Below, in pieces: positions 26,040 to 37,062 of a DNA stretch of 64,000 bases. The translations under genes were made by a program, and so were the position numbers. The stretch comes from Ooceraea biroi. Lineage: Eukaryota > Arthropoda > Insecta > Hymenoptera > Formicidae. The stretch lies in the NCBI RefSeq assembly GCF_003672135.1, contig NC_039511.1, forward strand, positions 9,202,464 to 9,266,463, read 5' to 3'. The notes below the pieces were generated by a model that was not told the DNA's origin, did not search any database, and was given only the letters and a program-made list of their open reading frames with translations. The first letter of the stretch is position 1. Each line of letters starts with the position of its first letter.

Positions 26040-28500
26040 TTCGCTTGACGGAGCGATTTGTGATGCGTCTTCTCGCGAGTACCTTCGAATTCACTGCGAG
26101 TCTGCTTGTGACGTTGAATTTTGGGGAAATACCAGTTGAGAGACGCTTGCTCGCCCTCACGTTACGTCGTTGTTCCACGTCTGGCGGGCTACGGTTTCGT
26201 TGAGCCGCGTATGTATATCCCCCGGGGAAATGAAAAATATAGCGCTCCACCTTTCAGCGTGTCCGCTGCCACACGACCCTGAACTCGAGTCATAAATTAC
26301 GTAGAACGATCGTCATAGCTATCTCGAATGGTGCACGTTCGACATTAGGTGTATTTACTCGGGCTGCGGGCTCGAGTTCAGGTGCTCGAGACCACGTGTA
26401 ACTATTTCATTTCGACGTTTATGAGGAAATTACACCCCGTAACGCTCGACTCCCGGTAATCTCGCGCTATTTTACAATGCTACCATAAAGCGTAGTTCTA
26501 TGAGATTCTAGTGCTCGCTAGCGGGCTAGCTGGCTGGTTGGCTGGTGGTCGCTGAACATCTGATTTACTGCGACCGTCGCCCCCAACGTCCACCTTGTCG
26601 ACGTGCAGCATTATTGATTCCTCGGAATTGACCCAAGTCACCAGCATAATTCAACGTCCAAAGCTCCGGAAATTAGTGCAGCTTTCCTCGTGGAACAAGC
26701 GTCCCGACTAGTCTCGCAAAATTCGTCAAATCGATAGCCATTTTCCGCGTCGTCTCATCTGCCGTCTCCAAGTTTCATCAATTCCTTGCTGGAGCATCAC
26801 TCAAATATTGATAATGGACGAAAAATGTCAAGTCCAATTGCCAGTGGATACGAAGCCTCCTATCGCTCTTTCTCTTTTCCTTTTCTCCTGTCCCTCTCCT
26901 CTTCACCCGCGGGGAAATTGATTCTCCTTTCAGAGGGTGATTCTGTTTACAAGCGGCGAGAGAGGGAAACGACGTTGGGGCGCGGTTGATTACTACGTTT
27001 GTTCAAGCAAGATAGGACGAAGGACGAGAGAGAGAGAGCAGACAGACCCTTTGACGCAAAGTGGATACTCGAGAAGATCTCCGTGCGTGGCGGTGGCTGC
27101 GTTTGCTCACGTGCCGCGCGCCCTGTTTTCCCAATTCTTTTCTCCGGACAACCCTCCAGATGTACAATACGCAGGTTGCCGTTTGATTCCGACGCGTCCC
27201 GCTCCGCGACTACCCCGCGTGTGGGGGTCTTTGTGCAACATCGGGTGGTAACAAAGCGGAGACTGTTTTTCCGCTCTTCCGAATTCGACGTTTAACACCC
27301 AGTCTGGGGACTTCACATGACACGCACAGGGTAATCGTTGCGGCTTTCCTATGTTCAATTGTTCAATAAGAAACTATCTACGCGTTAATCTCTAACACTG
27401 CACAAAAAATTGATAAAAATGAATAATCCAGTTCTTCCGCGACACTGAGTAAAACAGAGCAATTAATTTTACGTTAATAGATGATCAAATTTAAGGACTT
27501 GTACGCTTCACGTGGCTTCTCGCCAGCCAAGCCGAAAGGTAAACGCACCTGACGAACACAATACATTGCCCGATTGCAACAGCGCCGTCGAGTCGGAGAT
27601 CTGTTCCGTTTTTTTTTTTGCGCATTCCTGCGCGCAATACCGTATATCGAAATTTCTTCAGCCGGCCGGCGATGGACCGGCGAGGATGACAGCCGAATTG
27701 AACATCGCGTGAAAGAAGTGTCGCAAAAAAAAGGACGGACGTTCCGAGGCCCCGGTACCGTTGCCCCGACAAAACTGTATCACGACGAGTTTTGTTCGAC
27801 GACAGCGAGATTTACGTTCGAGTATCCGCCGACAGGTGATTACCTTCTCGAAATTAGCTGCCGCTTCCGCGAGTGGGCACCGCTCGTTTTTTCGGCCGGT
27901 CGGCCGCTCTTTTTTGCTTCGCGAGATTAAAGGCGTGCCATGTCGCGTTTCGGACGGAGAGGGCAGCGACGATACACGAGAGCCGGACGGTACCGTTCGA
28001 TGATTATGAATAGATGGTCCCGCGCGCGGCGATGTCGATGTCTCGGCGATATTGCTCAGTCATAAAACACATCAGTGGAAACAAGTGATCGCGATGATTA
28101 CACGGACGTTGGGCGCGTACGGTCCGCGCGCCTTGGATTATTAGAACGTTACGTTACGTATAAATTGTTGCGGCGGGACTCGTGATATTTCGACGCCAAG
28201 AGGCATGAGATTTCTTTTTTTCTGAATCGGCGTATCGACGTTTGTTCCTGAAAAGAGATTGCCTGGCTACCAGTATCATCAACAACACCTTGCATACCGA
28301 ACGATATGGGATAATGCACAAGTATAGTCCGAGGCAGCCAAGCGAAGGCTGCAATTTTACAATAAATTCATCTCCGAGGTTGCTAACCGTTAAACTGGCC
28401 CGTTTCACCCGACAATTACACGGCGCAATATGAAATTTGACGTTTTTATGCACGCCTAATTGAATAGGAATGAGCACGAGGATACGAAAAAACTGCCAGG
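26040..28500. other. Unannotated sequence
   Basis: Contains an imperfect GCTG/GGCT run at 26519-26552 and purine-rich DNA near 26940-27050. The frame at 27574-27930 carries a stretch of reasonable composition near 27750-27900 but no recognised motif and no good splice sites. Nothing firm is supported. Confidence 0.45.
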
Positions 28501-28503
28501 CAG

Positions 28504-28534
<31 letters not shown>
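28504..28534. repeat. (CT)n microsatellite
   Basis: About 15 CT units with one TTT at the 5' end. Confidence 0.95.
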
Positions 28535-28631
28535 GAATTATTGTTTATATCTCAAGGAGTAAAAAAGGAGAACGAGAAACCTCTTAAAGCAATAAGCGTC
28601 TTAATTCGATCAAATTGTTGTCACTGATCGA

Positions 28632-28651
28632 GCGCACGCTCAAGCGTGCGC
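28632..28651. repeat. Perfect 9-bp inverted repeat
   Basis: GCGCACGCT and AGCGTGCGC are separated by only two bases. A flanking GAGC/GCTC pair lengthens the stem after a short gap. It is a strong small hairpin or cruciform in GC-rich DNA with no T run after it, so it is not a bacterial-type terminator. Confidence 0.75.
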
Positions 28652-29125
28652 GTGCTCTTAACGAGCCTGGAAGCAATTAAGCCTCATTTAGCGCGGCGCG
28701 AAATGGCGCTTCCTGTCCGGCGCGATTTTCGCATTCCTCTCTCGCACCTTCGACCGCGCCAAGGCGCTACTCGCACTTTTTGCGCTTTCCTCACCAGCTT
28801 CGTGACTAATCCGGGAGTTCGACTGATGCGAGACCTCGGCGTGCGAAGCAAATGCAGAGACGCGGGTATCGCCGCGCTGGTCACGGGCGAATTCCTTCTG
28901 CGCTAACGACGTTAACCAGTCGCGCTTAAGTGTGCTCGTACTAGTACTATTGTGGCCGTGTCCGCGAAATTCGCACGATTCGTGCGACCGTAGAATTTAC
29001 TATCGGGCTAATGCCAGCAAATTACACGCGCGCACCGGATAATCGCCGAGATCTTCCCGCGACGCGTTCCCCGCGATCCGCCGAGTATAGGATTTCATAA
29101 AATCGAGTAAGAGGCGGCTACATAT

Positions 29126-29152
29126 CTTTTTCTTCTTCTTCTTCTTCTTTTC
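29126..29152. repeat. (TTC)n trinucleotide run
   Basis: About seven TTC/CTT units preceded by a T run. Confidence 0.9.
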
Positions 29153-29399
29153 ACGGAACAATCGCGCGAACGCATCCGCTTACGCGCACACATTTGCATT
29201 TTTATGATTTCGCGGAAGCATGTGGACCGGGTGGTGAGGTAGGACAAGCGCGAGGAACGATTGCGGGAAACGATTTATGCGTTCGTGAACACAGTATTTC
29301 GCATATGCACATACTTTGCACATATTTTACTGGTCCTCGTTCCGCGATCGTTCGATGATGCATCGCTTGCATCGCAACGCGATTGTTCGTGACACCGAT

Positions 29400-29443
29400 G
29401 CAGTAGCAGCAGCAACAGCATCAGCAGCAGTAGCAGCGTAGTA
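29400..29443. repeat. CAG/TAG-rich trinucleotide tract
   Basis: Imperfect CAG triplets with TAG, CAA and CAT variants. In-frame TAG triplets argue against a polyglutamine-coding role in the CAG frame. Confidence 0.85.
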
Positions 29444-32407
29444 GATTATTTCAGACGATGAAAAGAGCGACATGCTCATTACACCACTCGAAAAAAGAGA
29501 GAGAAAAAGACAGAACTTCCGTTACCGCGATTAGCAAGCACCAATCGCGTGTGCTCACGCCAAATTAGACAAGCGACAGCAACATTGCGTTTACTCTTCC
29601 TGTTGCGGTTCGTATCAACACCTGCCCTCCTCTATGCACTGATAAATGAGAAATTCCCAGCGCCGATTTTCCTCCGCCGTATCGATCAAAGCAAGAAGTT
29701 CACGGACCCCGGCGCGCGCGCACGGCACGGTCGTAACGTCATTAGGGAAGAGAAGAAACACGATACCAGCACGCGAGAAAATTGCGGGGAATTTTTCCAG
29801 GGTGCACCGCAGCACGAAAGCTGTACGTGCAAGTGCCGCTGGCCCGTGTGTTGTGCGCCGGCGTTGTTTACCCATAAATTCCTACGTACACGCGTCCGTG
29901 CACGCGCGCGTGCGTGCTATACGTGGGTGTGTGCACGCGGTCACGTTTGAAACGCTTCGAGAGGGAATCGCAGATACGAATCTACTGCGCTGCGCGGTAT
30001 GAAGACGCGCGGCGGGAACACGCGGCGGGGTGAACGGGAGTGACTCGCTTCCTCCCTTACTGACGCTAATATCAGTTCTCAATTCCGATCTTGATCGGAA
30101 AGCCCGATGCGATAGAATGCCCGGAAAAAGAGTAGCGATACGTGTCCAGGAAGTGCAAGCGAACGTCGGATGGGTAGCATGGGAATCTTCGAAAATACCT
30201 TTCTGTCGAGGCTAGAGTGAGATCATAGCACGCGAGGAAATTGATACTTCGCTCACGATGAATATATAAAGCTTAAGCGCATAAAAAAAGAAAAAAAAAA
30301 GATAAAACGCACTTTTCTTATGAAGCTTTGACGTTATGAAGAGTGATTGACGTCATTCAAGCATATTTTTGTCTGCAACGGAATCCGCACAAGTGTCAAG
30401 TTTTCATCATCTCTACTTCAATTTATTATGATATTTAATCTACCGGTATTTTTGCGGTATTTTTTTAATAGAACGCGGGATGGAGCATTGATTCGGTGGA
30501 AGTCAGTTCTATAACGGGATTTTTCGCGGGGTTTCTTTGTGCGATTCGATCGCGTGACCGATAACTTCTAATATGACAACGGAATCGGGTTTCACATATG
30601 AATTAAACCATTATCCTCGATGCCCCATGGGGTCCCTATCGATTATCGATCCAATCATACGGCTCGTCTGCTTTAAAAAGCTCGTGAAGCGGTTTCTGGT
30701 CCTCGAGCCCTCGTGTCGCGCTTACTTGACGCCAAATTCGATTAACTCTACATTATCGTCGAGAACGGTACTGGAAGCATTATCGTTCTCCACAATATCC
30801 GCTCTATTATATTTTAGGAAACCATTTATCGCACTAAATTGCATTGGTTTGCGGGCAGTGCTTTCAAAAGCGCCTTTGATGCGATAAGGACAAGAATATT
30901 GGTGCTATTCCGAAAACGCACGGTGATTCTTCATTCGAATCTACGACAATCGGGGATTAGAGTGCTGTATAAGTATTGATTTTCGGGGTTTCTCGCCTTC
31001 CGTGCAAGCTCCGAAATGTTGTCCTTGTGCCGAAACCAGCCGTCACGAATTCTACAAAGGCTATTTGTCACGTTCGTGCCTTGAGGAACTCTATGCTTAA
31101 ATGCGAATTGAGCACAGACCAAACATTCGGATCGAATTGGAATCCAATCGGGATAGGGAAATTCAAATCCGTAGACACGCTGAATGTAATACTTGTATCT
31201 TAGAATAACCAAACGTTAAAACATAAAAAGGCGAAGGAGTGACGGAATCGATAGTTATTCATTATTAAGCATTAAAAGATTTCGGTAGATTGAGGCACCA
31301 CAGAAACAATCAATAAATATTTATTTCCTATTTGATTACAATTGCATTTTACACTGGCAGGGAATTCAGACTTACTGGCGAATTATAAGAAATATGTAAC
31401 GTAAGGCTGCGAAGTATCAAGGTACATTTAACATCGAGGAATAAAAAAGCGTCGTTTCTGGCTGAAACAACGTTCGGCAATGCTGATATAGCCCACATAA
31501 AAGAACATGTGTTCGAATTACGCCGATCTCAAAGCAGGTGATCTTCGGGCGATCGACGTGCCTGCTGCGCCTTGCCAACGATATAAGAATCTTCGCATTC
31601 TTCCTGGCTTCTATTTCTATCGAGCATCGATGCGCTCCACGCCAGTCAACGCGTCCGGATTTCCCAACGTTCCAGCTAGTTGGCACGCGCACGGAAAAAA
31701 TTGGCGAGCGATCTGGTGCGCCCTGTATTTCGCTAAGAGACGCGCAAGCTGGATACGCCCGACTGGAATCCCTATTACCGCGACTTCCGAGCCATCCCGG
31801 TGCTAACATTTGGCGCACGATGCGTGACAGACGTGCACTACGAGAGTGCACGCGCGTGGGAAAAGCATCGTGGTTACGGCAGTCACCGAGGCATCGCGAG
31901 AATTCGTGCAATGTATTAAAATGTATATTTCCGCATGCTCGGCGAGAGGGAGAGCCGGCCTTAATGGCGTAGATAAACAAGTAATTAGAGCTACGTTTTA
32001 CCGGCAGACGTAACGCCTTAATTACACCGGTGGCGCATATCGCCAGCGAAGCTGCTCGCGATCGCGATAATCTCATTAGAAATCCCTGTTCTGAATTTTC
32101 CGCCATCTATCCCGGAATGCGCATTAATACTCGATGCACAATATAATTGATTATACATATGCCACGGCGGCCGCATTAGAATCACGCGCGTTCCGCGGAT
32201 TCCTTAATGAAGATGAGATGGGAAAGCACGCTCCACTGGCACACGGAAGCAATGACGAATGTTTGCGGTTAAAAACGCGACGTTAAAATACCTTTGGAAT
32301 AAGAAAAAAAAGGCTTTCGTCAGAAAGAGCCTTTCTGCTTCCGCGCGCGCCGGAATGCACAGGTAAAGTACATTTCGTCATAAATCGCGGTGCCTGCGAA
32401 CATCACG

Positions 32408-32578
32408 ATGACTAACACCACGGGAGCTGCTATTAATAACGACGAGCCGGCGATTAAACCGATCAGTTCCGATGAAACTTCGTGAATGCACCGGCTCCAT
32501 AAACCCGCGGAGCTTCATCGGAATTCATCAGTTTAATCGCCGGCCCCGTGCATTAAAAGCAGCTCCGTCAAAGTTAGT
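32408..32578. mobile_element. Foldback element with ~75-bp arms (MITE-like)
   Basis: The left arm (32408-32482) and right arm (32508-32581) are inverted copies around a spacer of about 25 bases. By hand alignment about 80% of positions pair. The outer 9 bases, ATGACTAAC/GTTAGTCAT, are perfect, and the inner core holds a 14-bp perfect block, GCCGGCGATTAAAC. The 7-bp word CATCACG lies directly outside each end (32401-32407 and 32579-32585; the right copy overlaps the arm by three bases). That looks like a target-site duplication and favours a small nonautonomous foldback element or MITE. No transposase lies nearby, and no superfamily is assigned because the ends match no terminus I recognise. 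Alternatively it is a long hairpin RNA or microRNA precursor, since its core has the size of one. Confidence 0.65.
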
Positions 32579-32995
32579 CATCACGCGCGGTGGCGCTGAA
32601 TATATACATACATGATATATGCAATTATACTTTTCAAGAGCGACAGAGACCGCATGAATGAAGCATATCAGAGCACCCAGCTGTATATCACAGAGTGACT
32701 CAGCTGAGCAACGAGATAAAGTTAGAGAGGGAGAAGGAGAGAGAGACACGCTTCATTCATATCTCGCCCTTCAAGGATATGGACCGTACCTGATTCGGAG
32801 GATCCTGAAACGCATTAACGGCGGACGTAGCATCCGTCATCGCATCCCAGAAACGGTGTCGTCCAGCGCGACAGATGGGGTCATTCTCTCCCTCCTCCCC
32901 CTCCTTCTGCAACCCCGCAAGGTATCGACGAGGCGTATCGCATCGATGTATACGCAATGCGTCGCGGCGACGCGGCCGTAACCGTGAACTTGGTG

Positions 32996-33022
32996 CACGC
33001 ACGCACGCACGCACGCACGCAC
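32996..33022. repeat. (ACGC)n tetranucleotide microsatellite
   Basis: Six to seven ACGC units. A duplicated GATGCAGCGT word follows directly. A TGCG run of the same class on the other strand lies at 60478-60503. Confidence 0.95.
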
Positions 33023-34096
33023 GATGCAGCGTGATGCAGCGTGCGTAACACTTCGCTCGCTCGCTCACTCGCGCGCGCGGCCTCACACGTTCCACGGCAA
33101 TCCCGATCGGATTAGACGCACCGTTGGTGAACGCGCAATGTGTCTCGCATATTACCGTCACGCTCGGTCGACTCCTGTGCCTCCATGGCGCCAACCCGGT
33201 TTGCTCCCTTTCCCCCCTTTCGCCGCTACCCTCTCGTCGACATTGTCGCCTGATCTCGTCCTCCCGCGCGTACGATCTCTTTTCTGCCGTCGTCCGACTC
33301 CTCCTTCTCCCTTATCCTTGGCTGGTTCCTAGTCGCGATTACGGTGTGTGGGATAACGTCCGCGGAAAAATGAGAGTCCACTGCGGCACTGATAACGAAT
33401 GATATGGAATTTAAATGAGTCCGGCACGCATTCCCAGGCGCATTTTTCCGTCGTTCGGTTCCCGCGCCACGACCGCAAGGCGCCAGGATCTCCTGCGAAA
33501 ATTACGGACTCGCGCAAGCCCGATCTCCCGCGCGGCTGTTCTCCACACCAAGTCCAGTCTCTGTCGAAACGTCTCATTAAGGACTTTATCGTCCGTTTCC
33601 GCGGTTTCCTGTAGGCAGAGCGGATACACGGGCATAGCGCCAGAGATGCCACGTACGTCGCACGGCGAACAACTTTTTCTCAGAGAGGACATCGCGAGCG
33701 CGAAATCACGGGAGTACCGCAGGATAAAATGAGGTGTAACTTCGAAGAAGAAGGCACCGCAGAGGAACAGGTCGAGGGAGAGTGCGAGAGCAGGCGAACA
33801 ACCGATGTTACGTCTGCGTTAAACGCCCCGCAGTCGATGATATACACGCGTCTTAAATCGTCGACACCGTTGGTTGCCGGGAATCCGAAAGGTCGAGCAG
33901 GTAGGTAGCCTCCGTGTGTGACCGGTATTCCGTGGCATGAAATTACCGTCGCCGTTAATACACCGCCGGTGATTTATTCGCGAGTTTTTCCCGACCTAAC
34001 GAGGATTCTACGTGTCAACCGTAGAAATACACCCGCCGCCACCAGCGCGGCAACCTGTCATTCTTATTACGACACGGAACCTCGATCTGGGTATGA

Positions 34097-34180
34097 GAGA
34101 AAAAAACGAGAAAGAAAAGAGAGAAAGAGAGAGAAAGACCGACCAAGAGAGACCGAGAGAGAACGAGGAAGAAGCAGTGG
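34097..34180. repeat. Purine-rich (GA) low-complexity tract
   Basis: About 85 bases, mostly GA and GAAA words with sparse C. It explains the Glu/Arg/Lys-rich frame on the plus strand and the Ser/Leu/Phe-rich frame on the minus strand. Confidence 0.85.
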
Positions 34181-35612
34181 ACATACAAGCGCGCTGATGC
34201 GCGGTCCTTTCGCGAAAGGAACGCGCCATACCTGTCGGCTGAAATCCTATTTCCATCGTGAACTTTACAACCCGCCTGTACCATCGTCCATTGACGAATA
34301 AATCATTCTCCCCGAGAGGCGGCCTCTCCTCCAAGCTTACACGATTCGGGCTGAGCGGAAGGACGAGACGCAGGAGGGAAATTCGATTAGATGAAGCCAT
34401 CTTCCGCTCGACTTAGAATTCCTTTCGCCTTCCGATTTGGTGGAAGCCTCCACCCAATCTGGCGGCCCTTTCCCCGCTGAAATTCGCCGTACGAGGAACC
34501 TTTGATCGTGTCGAAGCCAGTAACTGAATCTATCCGCGATTTCGCGGCAAAGCGTCGTCGCGTAATAACTCTTCACCTTCGAAGGAACACTGACTGAGAA
34601 CATTTTCAGATCTCTCCATCCTGTTCGTCTAATGACAATACGTGAATGTACAATTATCGAAAAGATGAAAGTAACTTGTAAAATTTCGTTCCTTCGATAA
34701 TTCCTGTAATTTCAGAATCGCAAAATCCAATGCCTTTTCGTGCTTTGTTTAATCCTTTTAATACTACGTCATTTCATTTCTACACAAACTTATTCACGAG
34801 ATGAAGGCAACATTGTAATTGCCGTTACTCAATGATCAATACTACCGAGTTCCACGTAACGGCCGCCGAGGCAGTTCTAAGGACTGCAATCCAATCTTGC
34901 GTTTTTCTGAAACGGCAAACATTTTGCGTAACGACCGGTGATTCGGACCTTGGTTTTTTTTTCATTTCCTCTTTGAAGAACACCGTTATGATTCGACGCG
35001 AGAACCCGGTCCTCGACGCAAAGTACCGGTGCTCGCCAAGTGGACGGGAACAATTTTGTTGGTAGGATACGTCTGTTTTGGGCAGTACTCGAAGACGGGA
35101 GATCATCCACGCACACTCTATGCGAATATAGTGTGTTCCATGAGTGCCGATGTGTCCTAGTCAAGGTTGACCAGAGCGCAACTACGACCGTCGTCACGCT
35201 CGACGCGTCTCGCTTCCCAATTCGGTTTTTGCCGCGTCGCCCAGTTCCTTTGGCATGCCGACAGCTGTTGGACGGATGATACCGGTAAACTACTCGTGGA
35301 GAATAGAACGTACATTTGCGGATTTCCAGGTTACTAGGCAAAACGCTGACGAGCGTCGGAAAACACACTGAGATACGCGAAATTGCGGAAGTAGCAAGAA
35401 GTGCGAGTCGTTTCGTTGATGAGACAATTCCAGTCTTGCACCATCTTGCAATTAGTGCGAAAATATATTAAGAAAGAAATATTAAGGGAAATATATTAAT
35501 AAAGTATCTCAAGTTCTGGGATTAAGTGACATTAACAGAATTTATCTAAAGAATTTCCAGCATTTATTCTTCATCACTTGAAACATGTAAATCATTACAG
35601 AATGTTCATTTG

Positions 35613-35674
35613 ATGTAAATTATACTTAATATAATATAATACTGTAATGTAAATTATATTTAATATAATATAAT
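35613..35674. repeat. Two-copy AT-rich tandem repeat, 34-bp period
   Basis: A 28-base segment beginning ATGTAAATTATA and ending AATATAATATAAT recurs after 34 bases with a single base change. It lies inside an AT-rich island. Confidence 0.9.
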
Positions 35675-36758
35675 ATTTCTGCCTTCACTTGCATCTTGTA
35701 ACATAATGTTGAATAATCATCAACGTTTTCTGATCCCGCCGGATATCTGCGCGGAGTCTGTTGGAATATTGTTAACGAATAGACGATGTTCGAGGTGTTA
35801 ACATGTACCTCCGCGGTGCTAACAATGGACTAACTGTTACCGCGAGAAAGGTTTCCACGCTTCTTGTTGCTTCTCGACGTCTTCCTTACGCTCGACAACT
35901 AAACCATATAAAGATATACCGGCTATACCGCACGACGTGCTTATTCTTTTTCTCCGTTTCTTCCGCTTCTCGCTTCTCTTTGCATGCTGCTTTATCCTCC
36001 TCCGTGGCGGCGCGGGATCCATCCGTACGTAAACGTCCATTTTATGAACTGCAATTCGTATAATGGTAATCTGAAAACGCAGAATTCCTCTTAAAGAAAA
36101 TTGAATGGTCAAATGGAAAATTGAATCACTTTCGTGCAAACGTGATCGCATAAACTCCACTCTCCCAAATGGCCTTAGAAGAATATATAAGAAATAAAAA
36201 ATTTAAGGAACAGTGGATGGAGGATGGATTTTTACGTTCTCTCCTTTAGATCATCCTTAGAATCCTTCCAAGCAACTCCAGGAATTCTTCGTTGACTTCG
36301 AGAGGATATCGGATGGTTCTTTCCGTGAGCCGCCTGCCAGGCCTGTCACTGCGCGTGACACATCGCTTCCACTCTCGAGCTGCGACATCAGCCGAAGCGC
36401 CGAAACCTGTCACGTTCATTAATCAGCCCTCTAGGAAAAAGCTCCAGGAAGAGGATGCGCGAAGAAGAGTGGCATGCAGAAAAAGGGGCGAAGTGGATTG
36501 CACCGGGGGAGATCAGGTGCCCCGTCGAGTACTGGGTACGCCGTAATACATCCGCCCAAAAAGGTTGTCGCGCGTTAAACGCGTAAACCGGGTGCAGGAA
36601 GATGGGTTCAGACGGCGGGAACGTTCAGCGAATATCAACGGCTCATTTACCAATTTTCGGAGGTAACCACGGCGCAGGAAGGTATCGCGAGAAAAAGTAA
36701 CAGGCGAAGTGAAAGAGACAGAGAGGGAGCAGCAGAAAGGGGAATACAGAGAGAAAGA

Positions 36759-36785
36759 AGAGAGAGAGAGAGAGAGAGAGAGAGA
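36759..36785. repeat. (GA)n microsatellite
   Basis: About 13 GA units at the centre of a purine-rich stretch running from about 36670 to 36820. Confidence 0.95.
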
Positions 36786-36878
36786 CGAGGACATGAGTAG
36801 CAAAAAGGAAGAGGAGAACGAGTACCCTTCTTGACTTCCCTACGTACTCCGCAGGGTCTTTGATTCGCGGTGACGCGG

Positions 36879-36886
36879 TATAAATA
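36879..36886 (+). promoter_or_regulatory. TATA-like box between GA and CT tracts
   Basis: TATAAATA lies after a GA tract (36759-36785) and before a CT-rich tract (36918-37062), in GC-rich surroundings. GA repeats upstream of a TATA box are typical of some insect promoters that bind GAGA-type factors. TCAGTT at 36961 resembles an arthropod initiator but is about 75 bases downstream, too far for this box. No confident coding exon follows, so the promoter call is speculative. Confidence 0.25.
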
Positions 36887-36917
36887 GAAACCTGCTCCCT
36901 CTACAGGCCGAACCACT

Positions 36918-37062
36918 CACGTCCTTCTTCTCCTCCTTCTCCTCTTCTTCTCTTGCTTCTTCAGTTTTCCTCTCTCACTACGTCCACCCTCCCCCCGTGT
37001 CTCGTCCTCTCATCCCTGCTCGTCTTCTTCTTCTTCTCTCATACTCCTCTCGTCCTCTTCAG
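36918..37062. repeat. CT-rich low-complexity tract
   Basis: About 145 bases, mostly C and T with CTTCTTCTC and CCTCTC words. It is followed by TTCTTGCAGG, an acceptor-like sequence. Confidence 0.85.

Larger units (their letters stand above)
28652..32400. other. Unannotated sequence with simple repeats
   Basis: 29126-29152 is a TTC run, 29400-29443 is CAG-rich, 29700-29950 is CpG/CACG-rich, and 30282-30306 is A-rich. 30560-31400 is AT-richer. A minus-strand frame at 31212-30931 and a long one at 32106-31417 are open but lack codon bias or recognisable motifs. No gene is called. Confidence 0.45.
32586..36700. other. Unannotated sequence
   Basis: 32930-33240 is GC- and CpG-rich with an (ACGC)n run and a GCTC run (33055-33070). 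34600-34860, 35400-35720 and 36050-36250 are AT-rich. Open frames on both strands at 33329-33732 and 34877-35368 are mutually overlapping and Arg/Ser-rich. No gene is recognised. Confidence 0.5.

Noticed and set aside
29400..29443. Polyglutamine-coding CAG tract
   Set aside because: TAG triplets occur in the CAG frame, and the other frames are interrupted nearby without coding bias.
31417..32106. Long minus-strand open frame (229 codons)
   Set aside because: Arg/Ser/Ala-rich translation, competing plus-strand frames, no recognised motif.
32310..32336. AAAGGCTTTC/GAAAGAGCCTTT stem near 32.32 kb as a terminator
   Set aside because: Short imperfect stem in a eukaryotic context; intrinsic terminators of bacterial type do not apply, and it lies outside the foldback element.
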